A stretch of 64,000 nucleotides of DNA, taken from Blastomyces gilchristii SLH14081 (lineage: Eukaryota > Ascomycota > Eurotiomycetes > Onygenales > Ajellomycetaceae). Each line of letters begins with the position of its first letter. The first letter of the stretch is position 1. Location: NCBI RefSeq assembly GCF_000003855.2, contig NW_003101679.1, forward strand, positions 1,858,016 to 1,922,015. The letters run 5' to 3'. The position numbers were made by a program, and so were the translations under genes. Under the pieces are notes generated by a model. That model was not told the origin of the DNA. It did not search any database and worked only from the letters and a program-made list of their open reading frames with translations. Below, piece by piece: positions 11,314 to 24,764 of the stretch.

Positions 11314-14300
11314 ACTTCAGTGTAAAGAAAGTAAAGAAGAATTTCAAGTATTTTAATTCTTCACTCACTGTGAAGAAATGTTAAAAAAGATTTAATAAAG
11401 ATCTCTATTTCAACTGTGAAGCTGATAATTACTATATTAGTAATTATAAGAAGCTGAAGAAGAGAAGAAACTAAGAAGATATCTTCTTAAAGTTAACTTC
11501 TCTTCTGATAAATGTACTCATGAAAGATAAAGAAGAGAAAGAAATATAGAATTAATAATTCTTATATCTCTGAGTTTATGTTACAATTATAATATATACT
11601 TCAAATAAGAAGATATTAGTGAGATATCTACTCAACTTCAGAGTGAATACTAACTTTATATTCTATTTCTTTTCTTTAATGAAGAGTTAAAAGAAGATAG
11701 ATCTGTCAGACTATATAAAATTTACTGATAAAATGAAATATCATCATTTTAACATAATTTAAGCAAAGTATATAATCACAGATTTCAAAGAAATCTTCAA
11801 GAAAAGCAGTCTGCTTCTTCATACAGTTAATATCATAGATAAGAATATCATTTTAGATCTTTTATAGTTAAGAGAAAACAATTCTCTCATTGACTGAGTT
11901 ACTTAGATATGATAGTATTATCTTACTAATAAAGAGACAGTGATAAAGAAATCTGAAGAGTTTTATTGAAAGAATCTTAAGAAAAAGATTGAGTTAATAT
12001 ACTGTATAGCAGATGATTAAGACTTGAAAACAGATAAAGAAGCTATTATTCTTACTATAAGATTAGCAGCAGTATCTGTTATTAAAGATAAATATATATA
12101 ACATCTTTTTACAGATTTTAAGAATATCTTTTCAGAAAGAGAAGCAGTGAAGTTTTCTAATATTAAGATATAATATAAGATTCATCTTAAAGACAGTGTA
12201 ACAGTGCTGTACAGATCTCTTTATAACTTGTTTATAAAGAAATTAAATGTTCTGTACAAATATCTTGAAGAAGTGTAATCAAAGAACTGAATATATTTAT
12301 TAAAGAGTTCAGCAGAGACATTTATACTCTTTATACTTAAGAAGAATAATAGACTATATCTATACATAGACTACAGAGATCTTAATAAGATGATGATTAA
12401 GAATCACTATTCATTACTACTAATTAACAAGATAATTGATTAATTATCTGAAGTAAAAATATTCTCAAAGATTAATATACAGAATATCTATCATAGAATC
12501 AGAGTTAATAAAGATAATATTTAAAAAACAGCTTTTTATATTAAGTATAGTAATTTTGAATATCTTGTTTTATCTTTTAATCTTTGTAATGCTTCAGTCA
12601 TCTTTCAGATCTATATAAATAAAACACTGTAAGATTTTATTAATATCTTTTATATAGTATATCTGAATGACATTCTAATCTTCTTAAAACCAGAGAAAGA
12701 ATATGATACTCATGTTCAAGAAGTGTTGAGTTACTTGAGACAGTATTAACTTTATATAAATACTGAAAAATACTCATTCTACATACAGAAGATTGATTTC
12801 TTAGATTATATTATTGAGATGAATAGCATTTTAATGAATAGAAGCTGAGTCTCTGTTATTAAGAACTGACTGATGCTGCAGATGTACTGTGAGATGTAGA
12901 TATTTCTAGAATTTGTAAATTTCTACAGATAATTCATCTATATATATTCACAGATTACTGCTCTTCTTACAGATCTGTTAAAGAGAAGTGTGAAAGACAG
13001 AAAAATAAGATTATTTACTCTCACTCAAGACACTGTATAAATGTTTGTAGAATTGAAATAAGCTTTTATAGATATTATAATATTAAATCACTTTAACTCT
13101 GACTTACTCAGTTAGTATGAGACTGATGTATCTAAGAATGAAGTCTGTGAAATCTTTTCACAGTTGACACTGAAGATCTTTCAATATTGAAAGAATTAGA
13201 GAATAATCACTTCTGAGAAAACAGACAATAAATTATCTATAAGAGAAGACTTTTTTATAAAGTCTATAAGACACTGTGAATAAAGATTAGTGATCTTCTT
13301 CTTCAAGAAGTTATTACTCATGCAGAGAAGATATGATAATTATAATCAGAAGATATTAATAATTGTTGAATTCTTTAAGATTTGATAATATTATCTTCAG
13401 AGTAGTAAGTACTCAGTGTAAGTTCTCACTGATTATACAAATCTGTGTTACTTCTTAATAACAAAGAGCTTGATAGAATGTTAAGTCAGATAAGTGAAGC
13501 TGCTTTCAGAGTATAATTTCTATATCTGATATTATTCAGATTAGCTTAACTCTGCTAATATACTATTTAAATAATCTGATTATAATATTATTGATATGAA
13601 GAAGAATTCTATAAAAGAATCTCTGTCATCACTGTAGAAGAAGCTGACTGCAGAGAATTAAGATTCTCTGAAGCTTGAGAACAGTATCAGAAAGACAGCT
13701 ATGTGATCTAGTATAGAAGATAAAAGAAAACTCAGATCTCTGTAGAGAACTGACACTGAAGATTATAAGCTTCTTATATTATATCTTACAATCATTGAAT
13801 TAGTAAAGAATGAAACAGTCTACAATCTTTTAATCTGACTATTTTTGAAATTTATTAATAAGTTATAGAAGAGAGATATCTCTACTACAGCTTGAATTCA
13901 GAAGTTGAAGAAGAAAGAATTCAGTTTAAACTTGAAAGAGACAGACTCTGAGTAGAGTAATACTGCTAAGAAATCAAGTTACTGATAACTAGAAGAATAT
14001 AAACTTCTACTGCTGAATAATTCAGTCTTTATCTCTTATAGTAGAGTGATGTATCAGGAGTTATTGAGAATTTATTATAATAATTCTTATATAAGACACT
14101 TCAGATTAGAGAAGACTGAGAAGCTTCTAAAATATAAATATATTTGAGACAAGCTTCAGACAGATGTCAAAGAGTATATTAAGACTTATAATATCTGTTA
14201 AAGAATAAAGATTCTGTAATATAAGTAATACAGTGAGTTGATATCACTGTCTGTTTCAAAGAGCTTATAATAGAATCTATTAATAAATTTCATAGTTGAT

Positions 14301-15038
14301 CTGCTGAAGTTAATAAGAGTCAAAGAATATGACTTAATTTTAATCATTGTTAACTGCTTCATGAAGATGACTAGATATATCTCTACTTATAAAAAGATTA
14401 AAGTCTCTGAATTAACTGATCTATTTTTAGATACTATCATTTGTGATCACAGTGCTCTGAAATCATTAATAATAGATTAAGAATCCCTCTTCATCAGTAA
14501 ATACTAATTGACTTTTTACTATTATCTTATAATAAGACATCTTCTCAGTACTGTATTTCATCTGCAGACAGATGATCAGACTGAATATTAGAATCAGATA
14601 CTAAAATAGTATCTTTAAGTATTCTGTTTATATTATTAGAATGATTGACTCAAACATCTTCTAACTACTGAATTCATATATAATAATATAAAGAATGTAA
14701 TCTTAAAGATATCTTCTTTCTATACTTATTATAAATATAATTCTTTATTACTCAGTGACATCACAGATGACATTTTAAAGAGAGAGATAGACAGTTAGAA
14801 TGTTGAATAGATATAGAGAACAGAGTATCTCTCAGTGTCAGAAGTAAAAGTGAGATTGAAACTTTTAAATAAAATTCATAAGAAGATGATGAAAAGCATC
14901 TACTGAGCTCAAGTAGTAGATAAAATACTATAATTGAAAACATCTTTCAATGAAGTTCTTGATAGAGAATCAAGTGCTACTTTCAGTAAAGAATATCAAG
15001 ACAATAAGACTGTGTAAGAAGCTCAGTGAGTGATAACT
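11314..15038 (+). pseudogene. G1 gag end and pol (protease, RT, RNase H, integrase), mutated
   Basis: Continues G1 after LINE A. A gag zinc knuckle at about 11.4 kb reads YFNCEADNYYISNY, with two Cys and the His changed to Tyr (G2 keeps CFNCRADNH). The reverse transcriptase around 12.3-12.7 kb contains IDYRDLNKM and YLNDILIF at about 12659-12684, where the family has YLDD, so a catalytic Asp is now Asn. RNase H follows at about 13.0-13.6 kb and the integrase core at about 14.0-15.0 kb (cf. HFHPQTDGQTE-type residues near 14570, damaged). Stops occur throughout; non-functional. Confidence 0.75.
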
Positions 15039-15060
15039 AGAATCTTTCTCCAGAGATATC

Positions 15061-15525
15061 AACCGCTCCACCACGAACTCGCTCGATTTTTCGAATAAGA
15101 ACCCGCCGATAGATCCATCGAAAAGCCCTCGATCATACGAGCATTTTGACCCCATCGCTGACCGCATACCCCGTGTGGTGGTGGAGTTATCCAGCCAAAC
15201 GTGAACCGGACGTTGTTCGAAGCTCCTGTGTGGGATTATCCCCCATTCTCCCCTATCACACCACAACCCCGGGCCAAATTGCCATACAAATTGTAAGGTG
15301 AAGAGACCTAGCCGTATGCACCAATCTTCTCGATTTTGGAAGATCCCCGATCTGTAGTTGTGGAGATATCTGAGGAGCGACCTCCGCGAAAACCCTGTCC
15401 ATCTTTGATGTTCCAAAACACCAACGCCAAGTCCCACCCTCGTACCGCCCTTCCCAATCTGGCCCATCCTCAGCAGAAAAATACAAAAAGATACCTCGGC
15501 GATAATATCAAGCACATAATCAATG
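15061..15525 (+). repeat. LINE B 5' module (single unit)
   Basis: GC-rich unit homologous to LINE A 11252-10777. It is followed directly by the sequence that in LINE A and C comes after the second, partial unit. The join falls within the shared CATAATCA at the unit end, as expected if one tandem unit was lost by recombination. Confidence 0.7.
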
Positions 15526-16592
15526 GACAACGAGTCAACAGCACACCAACAACTATAAAATCAGTATATCTCAAGATCTGACTGAGCCTTTGATCCCTGC
15601 ACAGTGAGATATATTAAATCTAGTTTTAATATCTCAATATTCAATAGATTCTGCAAGGGATTGAGAACAGCAACACTAGATTTCTATTGAATTTGAGAAT
15701 TAACTCTATATTGATATAATCATTGACAAAGTCTTCTATTTTGAGATATAAATAACCAGTTCCTCTACATTCTGCTGGCAATATTTACATTATCATATAG
15801 AAACAGACTTATATTCTCTATAATATCAAGACTCTGAAGAGAGAAAGTCTTGATAGAGAGTATACAGTAGTGCATATCTTAGCAGTTTCTATCTCATTCT
15901 TCTGCAGCAGTTAATGCAAAAAAAAAAAAAAAAGATCTTAGAAATAGTTTTTTACTTCTCTTAAAAAAGTAAGGTGTTTTTCTCTGGGTTTTACACAATA
16001 TTCTTACAAAGAATTAAAAACAGAGTTGTTTTCTGTCATAATTTCATATTCTTTTAAGTAAGAATTACTTTTTCAGTGGCTGAAGAGCTTTTATTAATAC
16101 TTAATTCTTTTTTACACTCTTTATTAACTGATTTGAGTTGCACACTTGTTGTGTGAGGAGAATTGAATAATTTAGAATAAAATTGAATAGTTTTAATCAA
16201 TTTCTCTGCAAAAAATTGATTTATTTTTTGTCAGTTTTTCTCTCAAAAACTGTCATATTATCTGATTTACTATCAATTGATATCATACTTTTCCTCACTG
16301 TATCCCAAGAAAGAGATTGTAAAGATTTTATTAATTTATCTTAAAAATCAATTTTAGTTTATTAGATTCTCTTCAAAAATCTAACCTAGTTACTGAACTA
16401 GTGTGAAAAAAATCAGGTGTTTATACATAAAAGTCTGCTAGTCTTCTTTTGAAATAGTCTGACCAACTTTTCAATTGAAAACAGGCTTAGAAATCTCTTA
16501 ATTGAAACAGTCTGATCAACTTTTCAATTCAAAAGAGTTTAATAAATATCTCAATTGAATTAGTCTGACCAACTTTTCATTGAGTAAGAACA

Positions 16593-18241
16593 ATGAGTTC
16601 AAAAGTACACTCAGTTAATGTGGAAAAAGATGCTTTCTCAAATGCTATTTCTGAGATTGAAATTCTGAAGAGAAGAAAGAAAGAAGAAATAGAGAAATAA
16701 CAAGTTCTTGAAATACAGAAACTTGAAAAAGCAAGTAAAATTCTTGGAAAGCAGTGTCTGAGTGAGATGAATGAAGAAGTTCTGTTAATTCTTCATACTC
16801 AGGCTAGACAACTACAGAAAGTGATCAAGTTCAAACTTAGAATTTCAAACACAGTTCAAAAAACTTGGAAAATNNNNNNNNNNNNNNNNNNNNNNNNNNN
16901 NNNNNNNNNNNNNNNNNNNNNNNNNNNNNNNNNNNNNNNNNNNNNNNNNNNNNNNNNNNNNNNNNNNNNNNNNATCAGAAGAAAACATATGCTCAAGCAG
17001 CTGAATCTGCTGTCTCTAAACCTGCTGTCTCTAAATCTGCTATCTCAAAACCTGCTCAAAATTCTGAGAAAACTGAGAAGAATACTGCTCATACTTCTAG
17101 TGATAGAAGAGTGGAGAAAAAAATGCAAAAAGAGAAAAATCTTCAAATCTCCAGAAATAGAAGACTTATTCTCAAAGTCTCAAATCAGGACATATTGCAG
17201 AGAAATAAGCTAAACTCAAACCTCATTTTCAGAATTAGAAATGAAATCAATCAACAGTTCTTTTCTCAGTTAATGACTGATATTGAAGTTCAAAAACCAG
17301 TTATAGCTTCAATTGAGTCATTCTTCTTTGAAAACTTCATCATTCTGACTACAATGTCTGAATTCAGTGCTGAATTCCTTATTCAGAATGAGAATCTCTG
17401 AAAATCAGCAGTAGAATCTTTATTAAACACAACAATTCTATCTGAGAGAGATAAAAAGTGAGACAAATTCATTCTTCATAATATTTCAGTTGAAATTTTT
17501 GACTGTGAAGAAGGAATGCTACTTCTCAAAAATGAATTAGAAGAATACAACTCTATTCAACTGAGAAAGAAGCCTGTATGACTAAATTCAATTGAGTTCA
17601 GACAAAGCAGAAGAAATGCCTCTGTTCTAGTATATACAAAGATAATGAAACAGTCAAAGATCTCTGAAGTAAGAGTAGCAGGTTTGAAAATGAGAGTTCA
17701 TGAATACAAAGACTCAAGAATAAATCTCAAAGCTCAAACACAGTGTTTAAACTGTTAAAGATATGAACACTTTGCAATCTCCTGTTTCAGAGACTCAAAA
17801 TGTGTATTCTATGCCAGAGATTACAAAACTAGTGAGCATAAATGTGAAACATGCTCAAAAAGAGGTGAAATATATCAACACACTCTGCTTAAATGCTCTA
17901 ATTGTAAAGAAAAACATGCATCTAGCTCAAAAGAATGTATGTTTGCTTCAAGAACTCAAAAGAACTGAAGAAAAGATGAAGCTCAGAGTAAATCTAGAAG
18001 TGAAGAGAATAGTCAAGTCAGTAAACTCATAACTGCAAGCTCAAAAAGAAGAAACTCTCAACTATCTAAGTCTTCAAACTTTAATTCTTCAGCTAAATGT
18101 AAACAGAATTTGAATTCTCAAACTTCTGTTAAGATTAGAGAATTGAGAAATGACTCTGATGATAAACTAGATATAATGCAAGCAGTTGAGATTTCTACTT
18201 TTCAGAATAGTTATAATCTACTATCTGATGATAGTGATTAG
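16593..18241 (+). pseudogene. LINE B ORF1, mutated and containing an assembly gap
   Basis: ATG at 16593-16595 and TAG at 18239-18241, matching LINE A ORF1. 100 N at 16874-16973 replace the Ser-rich tract that precedes QKKTYAQAAESA. Downstream come the conserved MTDIEVQKPVIASIES segment and the Cys/His knuckles, several Cys of which are mutated or shifted out of frame by stops. Inactive. Confidence 0.75.
16874..16973. other. Assembly gap (100 N)
   Basis: Exactly 100 N, the conventional placeholder for a gap of unknown size. It falls in the low-complexity Ser-codon tract of LINE B ORF1 (compare 9170-9230 in LINE A and 46040-46095 in LINE C). Confidence 0.95.
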
Positions 18242-18269
18242 ATTCTACTCTACTCTCTTTTAGTATAAA

Positions 18270-21200
18270 TATACAACAAAAACAATAAAAAAAGTTTAAA
18301 AACTCTTCAAAAATCACATTTATTCAAAATAATGTGAATAGAAACTCAAATTGCATTTATTCTTGTCTTCAAATTGTATTTGAATAAAAAGTTGATTTTG
18401 TACTGCTTCAGAAGCCGAATTTTGATACTGAGCAAAAATATGTCATTTCTCATTTAAGCTATTACTGCTTTTTACCTCAAAAGTCTGAGATAAAGTCAAG
18501 AGTAGTGATCTATGAAAGAAAGAGATCAAGATATCAATTTAATCTAAGATTTAATATCATGTCTGACCCTGATATTCTGGTGAGTGATATTATAGATAAA
18601 GAAAATGAGTTTGATACTATACAGCTTATAAATATCTATAATGAAAAGTCATTGAAGAAATATAACAATATCTGAACAATTAATAGAGGATTTCTGAACA
18701 TAACTTCATCAAGAAACTCTATAATTGTAGAAGACTTCAATGCACATCATCTCTGATGAAATTCAGAATGCAAGAGAGCAGTGAGAGCTGATAATCTGAT
18801 TGAATAAACCTTTGAGTATTCAATAGATTTGGTTAATAAGTCTGATCAATAAACATTCTTTAGAAAAGGCATGAAACAGAAGTCTATTATAGATCTAATC
18901 TTTATATCACAAAATCTAATGAAAAGAAGACTTATAAACTGATTTATTAATTCAAATAAGACATCAGAATCAGATTATGAGATTATTCAATTTGATATTG
19001 AACTGAGTGAAAAACAAATGAGTGAAAATCCTCTTCTCTCTAATCAGTATAACTTTGAAAAAGCTGATTGAAAAGCAGTTGAAGAAAGTATAAAACTGTT
19101 AAAATCTGAAAGACAGAATGAGCTATATTGAAATTCTGGTCAAGATATCTCAAATGAAATGCTTGAGAATAGAGTGAAGCTTATTACATCTATTATTCTA
19201 ACAAGTGTTAGAGATAATATTTCAAAGAGAAAATCTTCTGAGTATTCAAAACCTTGATGAAATGAGAATATCTCATCTAAAAGAAAAGAATTAGCTACTG
19301 CTAGAAGAAATTGAAAGAATGATGTAATATCTGATGAAGAGTTCAAAGCTGTCAGAAATGAATATTTTTCAGATATTAAAAGAGCTAAAACAGACTGCTG
19401 GAATAAATTTCTTGAAGAAGCACAAGAGAAGGAAGTTTTTAAAGCTTTTAACTATGCTAAAACAAGAAGTGTAGCAAAACTTTCAGTCTTAGAATATAAG
19501 TTTCAGAATGAATCATATACAGCAAACTCTTTTAAGAAAAAATGTCAAGCTTTTATGAGAATTCTCTTTCAGAACTCACCAGATTCAGATTCAGATTCAG
19601 AGGAAGAGAATATATCACTTCTCAACTACATCAATGAAAATGACTGAGAATGACCTGATCTTACACAAGATGAATTAGAGTCAGCTATCTTCTTAAGTTC
19701 TGTTAAAACTGCTGTAGATCCTGATTCAATTAATCACTTGATTATTCAGAATACATATTCCTACTTAAAGAATGAATATTTTGAGCTCTTTTTCAATCTC
19801 TTGAAAAATGAATATCATTCTGAATGCTGGAGAGAAGTCACTGGAGTGATTCTTGCAAAACCTAATAGAAAAACTTCAATTCCTAAGTTATATAGAGTAA
19901 TATCTCTATTGAACTGTCTAGGAAAGGTTTTAGAAAAGATAATAGCTACTTAACTATCTTTTATAAGCTCTATAGATGATTCTCTTTTATTCAGTGAATA
20001 AATGAGAGGTAGAAAACAGTGTTCTATAATTGATACTGTTCTCTCAGTTGTTCATGATATTCAAATAGCAAAGCATGAGAGTCTGGTCTCAACTGCAGTT
20101 TTTATTGATATAAAAGAAGCATTTGATCATGTTTCAAAGTCAAAGTTAATTCAGACATTGAAGATATTAAAACTGCCACTTTCTCTAATAAAATGAGTTA
20201 ACTGTTTTATATCTAAAAGAAGTATACAACTCTTCTTTGATAAAATAAAATAAGACAAGACTGAGATAAAAATAGAAGTACTACAGAGATCTTTAATCTC
20301 ACTTATTTTATTTACAATATACACTGCATATCTATTTAAAAATAGAAATATGAGAATAGTGTGATCTCTGAGTTATGTGAATGATATTGATCTAGTCTAC
20401 AGCTCAAAAACTATCAAAGAGAATTTGAAAGTAATTCAAGAAGCTGTAAAGAAAATCTTTGTTAGAGCAGATATTAATTAAATTTAATTTGATATGAATA
20501 AAACTGAGTTAATTCACTTCTTTCTGAGATTCAATGAGAAAGAACTATCTCTAACTCTTTTAAATAGAGAGATTAAACCCAGTGTAAATGTCAAATGATT
20601 AGAAGTATGGTTAAACTTCAAGTTGAATTTTAAATATCACATTCAACAAAGAACTGTCAAGGCAGAAAGACTATTGAACAATATAATCAGACTATTAAAT
20701 ACAGAGAGAGGTCTATTCTTCCAGGCTATGAGACAGTTATATATAGCCTGTATTATCTCAGTAGCTGATTATGAAGTTCAAGTTTGATGAAATAATCAAG
20801 AAAATTTCACTGAACTCTTTCAAAGTCTGCAAAACAGAGCTTTGAGAAGAATTCTGAGAGCATTCAAATCATCTTCTATTAAAGCAATGAAAATTGAAGC
20901 TTCAATTTCTCCTTCTGCTATTAGATTTGAAAAGGCCTGTATGAACTATGCTCTGAGAGTTGTAAAGATGAGCTCAAATCATATAATCAGAGAAAGAGTC
21001 TCTTCTTCATTTTCATCAATTAACTCTGGAAATGAACTGGATTGAAATAGATTTCTTGATTGAAATGAAAATAATTCTTCAAAGAAAATGCCTTCTCAAC
21101 TGTACAGACTATGCTCTCTGATTAAAAATCAATTTTCTTCTTTAAATGTTGAAAAAGTTGATCATGAGAAGTTATCTCTCTGAAGAGAAAAGCTTGAATC

Positions 21201-22227
21201 TCTTATAGACTTATAAATAAGTGAACTATCAAAAGAGAAAGAATATGAACAGCATTTGAAGAGAATTTCTACAATCAATATAAAGAACTCTATTCTGATT
21301 TATTCAGATGACTCAAAAAATGAGAACTTGAATAGATTAGATGCAGGCATTGCTTATACTGAAGATAATATCAATTTTATCTCAGATTTCTGAAATCTAG
21401 ACTCTGAATATGAAGTCTTTGATGCTGAACTATTTACAATAGTGAAAGCTTTCAAACTCATTGAAATAAAATCTTATAAAAGAGGAAATTGTTTGAAAGA
21501 GGCATGAATATTCTCTGATAGTCAAGCTGCTTTAAAAAGACTTAGAAATAGTCAGATTCATAATGATCAAATGAATCTTGAACTGATCTTAAACTCTATT
21601 TTAAAAATTCAAAAGAGAAGAATATCAAAGCTGATAATTCATCTGCACTGGGTTCCTGCTCATATGAATATTCATGACAATGAATTGACTGATTCAGCTG
21701 TAAAAAAGAGTGCAGAATTAAGCAGATCTATTCAAAAAATTATGTCCTGGTCTTTTATAAAGAGAAAAATAAAAGAATCTTGTTTAGACAAGTGGAATGA
21801 AAGCTGGCAGAAACAAAAGAAGAGTATACATTATTCAAGATTTGAAATAAAACCCAAGTGAAAATCTTGTTCAATTAAATGTAAAAAGAAAATATTCTCA
21901 TCTATAATATAGCTGAAACTAGAACATGGCTATTTCAAATCTTATATACAAAGATTTGATGATAGATTTGACTCAATAGAATGCTCATTCTGCAATACAA
22001 ATGAGAATTCTGAGCATATTATAATGCACTGTGCATTATACAATAGTCTCAGAGCCAGATTGAAAGAGAAGTATGATCTAAATCAATTAAATATGAGATT
22101 TTTATTCTCAACTGAGACAGAAATTAAATACTTAATAGACTTTCTATCAGAAACTCAAGCAGCTACAAGAAAATGGCTAAATTCAGAATTATCTGAATAT
22201 GAAGAGGAGGAAATCAACCAGATATAG
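18270..22227 (+). pseudogene. LINE B ORF2: endonuclease, RT, RNase H, mutated
   Basis: Same domains as LINE A ORF2: endonuclease (VEDFNAHHL), RT (VFIDIKEAFDHVS; YVND near 20375-20390, catalytic Asp to Asn), RNase H (LIYSDDSKNEN, where the family has SDGS; LHWVPAHMNIHDNELTDSA intact near 21640-21700), stop TAG at 22225-22227. Many Trp codons are TGA. The start is not resolved. Inactive. Confidence 0.8.
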
Positions 22228-22517
22228 TCTGTTAAAACAGCTATATACTATCTTTTAATAATTTGTTTTGTTACAGTCTTTCTTTATTTTATCTTTTCAT
22301 TTCAATTTCTTTCTATCTATCTATTTAATGTGTCTATCTTTAAGACTGTGTTCTCTTTTCCTTTGTCATGATATTGTCAAATGATTTCAAAGTATGAGAT
22401 GATGTTAAAACACTGCAATTTGTAAACAGTTTTCGTATTCTGGGCTGGAATTTTCTGATTTTGCATATCTGAAATTGATGAATGTATAATAGTTAACTTT
22501 ACAGATATAGAAAAAAC

Positions 22518-22540
22518 CCTGAGAACTAAAAGTTCTCAGG
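22518..22540 (+). other. LINE B 3' stem-loop
   Basis: Perfect 10-bp stem CCTGAGAACT / AGTTCTCAGG with an AAA loop, about 55 bp before the (AAT)n tail. The same hairpin is in LINE C and, with one change, in the tRNA-headed element. Confidence 0.75.
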
Positions 22541-22609
22541 TAGATGTCATAGTCTCTGACTGCATACATCTATAATTGAAGAATAATAATAATAATAAGA
22601 ATCTTTCTC

Positions 22610-24764
22610 AGTAATAAGAGTGATAAGTAAACAGATATATAAGTTGAAATTACTCACAGAATTGAAATCAATTCATTCTATTTTTCATATTTTCTATTTA
22701 AAGCTCTATAAGTAACACTCTGAGATAGAGCTGTCTTGACTGAATAATATCAAGATAGAGAGTGATACTGAATATCTTATAAAGAAAATATTGAATAAGT
22801 AAATATATTAAAGCAAGCTTTAATATCTTGTGAAATGAGAAGATTACTCATTATCAGAGAACTTATAAGAACTACTTAAGCATTTGAAAAATGCTGAGAA
22901 AGAGATTGCAAGCTATGAGATAACTAGTAGAGACTGTCTCATTATACACTAAAGATATTGAATAAGAAATGCTGCTTGAGACTTCTCATTTTTCTTAAAG
23001 AGTTTTTTAGAGATAATCTCACAGTAATAAGTCAGTGTCTTATGAGCTCTATAGCACTCTTCTTCTATTTTCTCTCAAAGGGTTTTTTAGAAGTTTAATG
23101 AGACTATACAAGTATAAAATTCCTGAAGTGATTAATAAGAAAAGAAAGAGATATTTAAAACTAATAAAGATTAATATTATCAATCTACAGGCTGCTGCTA
23201 TTCTAATGAGGCTGCAGTCTGCTGAAAAAGTAAAAAGAGAGAAATCTCAGAGTTTACTTATTAATAATCACATTCTTATCAAACTCATTCTTCACTGTTG
23301 AAGTCTCTGACACTGATATCTTTATCTGCTAAGAAGTTAGTGCTGCAGCACTGCAGAAGAGCATGAGAAATGTATAAAATATCAACTTATTAACTTATAA
23401 AGCATCTCAGTCATCTACTTTAATTAAAGTGAGATTCTCTTCAATCAGTAATTAGTCTCTATGATACTTTTAATAATGATACTGACTGACTTCTTCTTAG
23501 AGTCAGTCATTCTGAGATGTTTTTTCATCTTAAAGATTTACACTTTCATCTTCTTTTACAGATGAGTAAGAGAGATCTTCTCAGTCTTGATAGAATTCAT
23601 TAATACTTGAAGCTCTGAGATTCTCACTCTGTACTGCTTGAACACCTAAGCTTCTTATCAGAGCTGATATAATGTCTTCTTGTAGAGTAGATAATACTTA
23701 CAGAGAGACAGAAGTCATTGTTACAGATACAATGAAAATAATAAGAGTGAAAGAAGAGATAAATACACAAGATTCTCTTCTTCTTCAGCTGCTTAATACA
23801 GTGTAGATAAGTAGTGATACTGATCAGAGACTGCACTGAAGCCTTCTTACAGAAAGAAGATGAAGAAACTGCAGAACTCTGCAGACTCAACTCAGCAGCA
23901 TTCTGAGCAGGGCTTGAATATGCTGTGAAAGAGAAACTATAGATTGAGCTTCTCAGAGTCACTGTCTCTAAAATCAAGCTCTCTCTGAGTTTCTCTCTGA
24001 ATGATTACATAGAGTCATACATCACTGTGCTGACTGAGAAGAGAGGCAGTGTCACAACAGTGAAGAGAGAAGCAGAGAAAGAATCAGACACAGATAAACT
24101 GACTGACAGAAGAGATGATATCTCACTACAAGACACAGTGACTACTACTGCAGCTGTAAGAGAAGTAGAAGAAGAAGAAGAAGAAGATATGATAATGAGA
24201 GCAGTACTTCTGCAGTTCATTGATACTACTGTCTTCATCTTCAATCTGACTTTCTTGACAGTTATGAAGACTGCAGCTGCATCATGAAAATATTTATTAC
24301 TCATTAAAAAATGTCAGAATAAGCTCTTTATTATTCTTTAAGAATGATACTCTCATACACTCACTATTATAATTGAGAAAGAGAGAAGAAAAATGTTTCA
24401 CAGAGAGAGAAATCTTTTTAAAAAATTCTGTCACTACTATTAACTTTGTCTCTAAAAATATATCACTTTTGCAGAGAATTTCATATGTAGAACAGAATAT
24501 ATTGAGAGATCTATAAGTCACTTATTAACTATGTTTTTCATATTTTAAATTAATATATAAGAAACTCACTTATCACATATTTAATTTGAATAAAGATGAG
24601 AAAAGAAAGATCTATACAGTCAGCAGAAAAACTCATCTATTTCTTTATATCACATGCAGTATATATACTGTCAATTGATTGATAACTGTTACTATATAAT
24701 AAAGATAATTTCTAATCTGATAATCTTAAGAGTATCAGAACTATGCTCTTAAAGAGAAGAGTAT
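22610..24764 (+). other. G1 region between integrase and 3' LTR, function unknown
   Basis: About 2.15 kb, AT-rich, colinear in its first ~1.2 kb with G2 51706-52920 on the opposite strand, so it belongs to the element. I see no recognisable domain; frames are short on both strands (an acidic, repeat-like stretch at 24027-24287 and its Ser-rich antisense are low complexity). It could hold a decayed third ORF or a long 3' UTR. Confidence 0.5.

Larger units (their letters stand above)
15051..22597 (+). mobile_element. LINE B, nearly full-length copy of the same LINE family
   Basis: Flanked by a 12-bp target duplication agaatctttctc (15039-15050 and 22598-22609). G2 shows the unoccupied site on its strand at about 52.9 kb. 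Same order as LINE A: GC-rich 5' module (one unit only), leader, ORF1, ORF2, stem-loop, (AAT)n tail. It carries the only assembly gap of the window. More damaged than LINE A; the RT box reads YVND. Confidence 0.9.

Noticed and set aside
24005..24304. Ser/Val-rich 99-codon frame and an acidic 86-codon frame on the other strand
   Set aside because: Both are low-complexity readings of the same AT-rich G1 3' region and are not conserved in G2.
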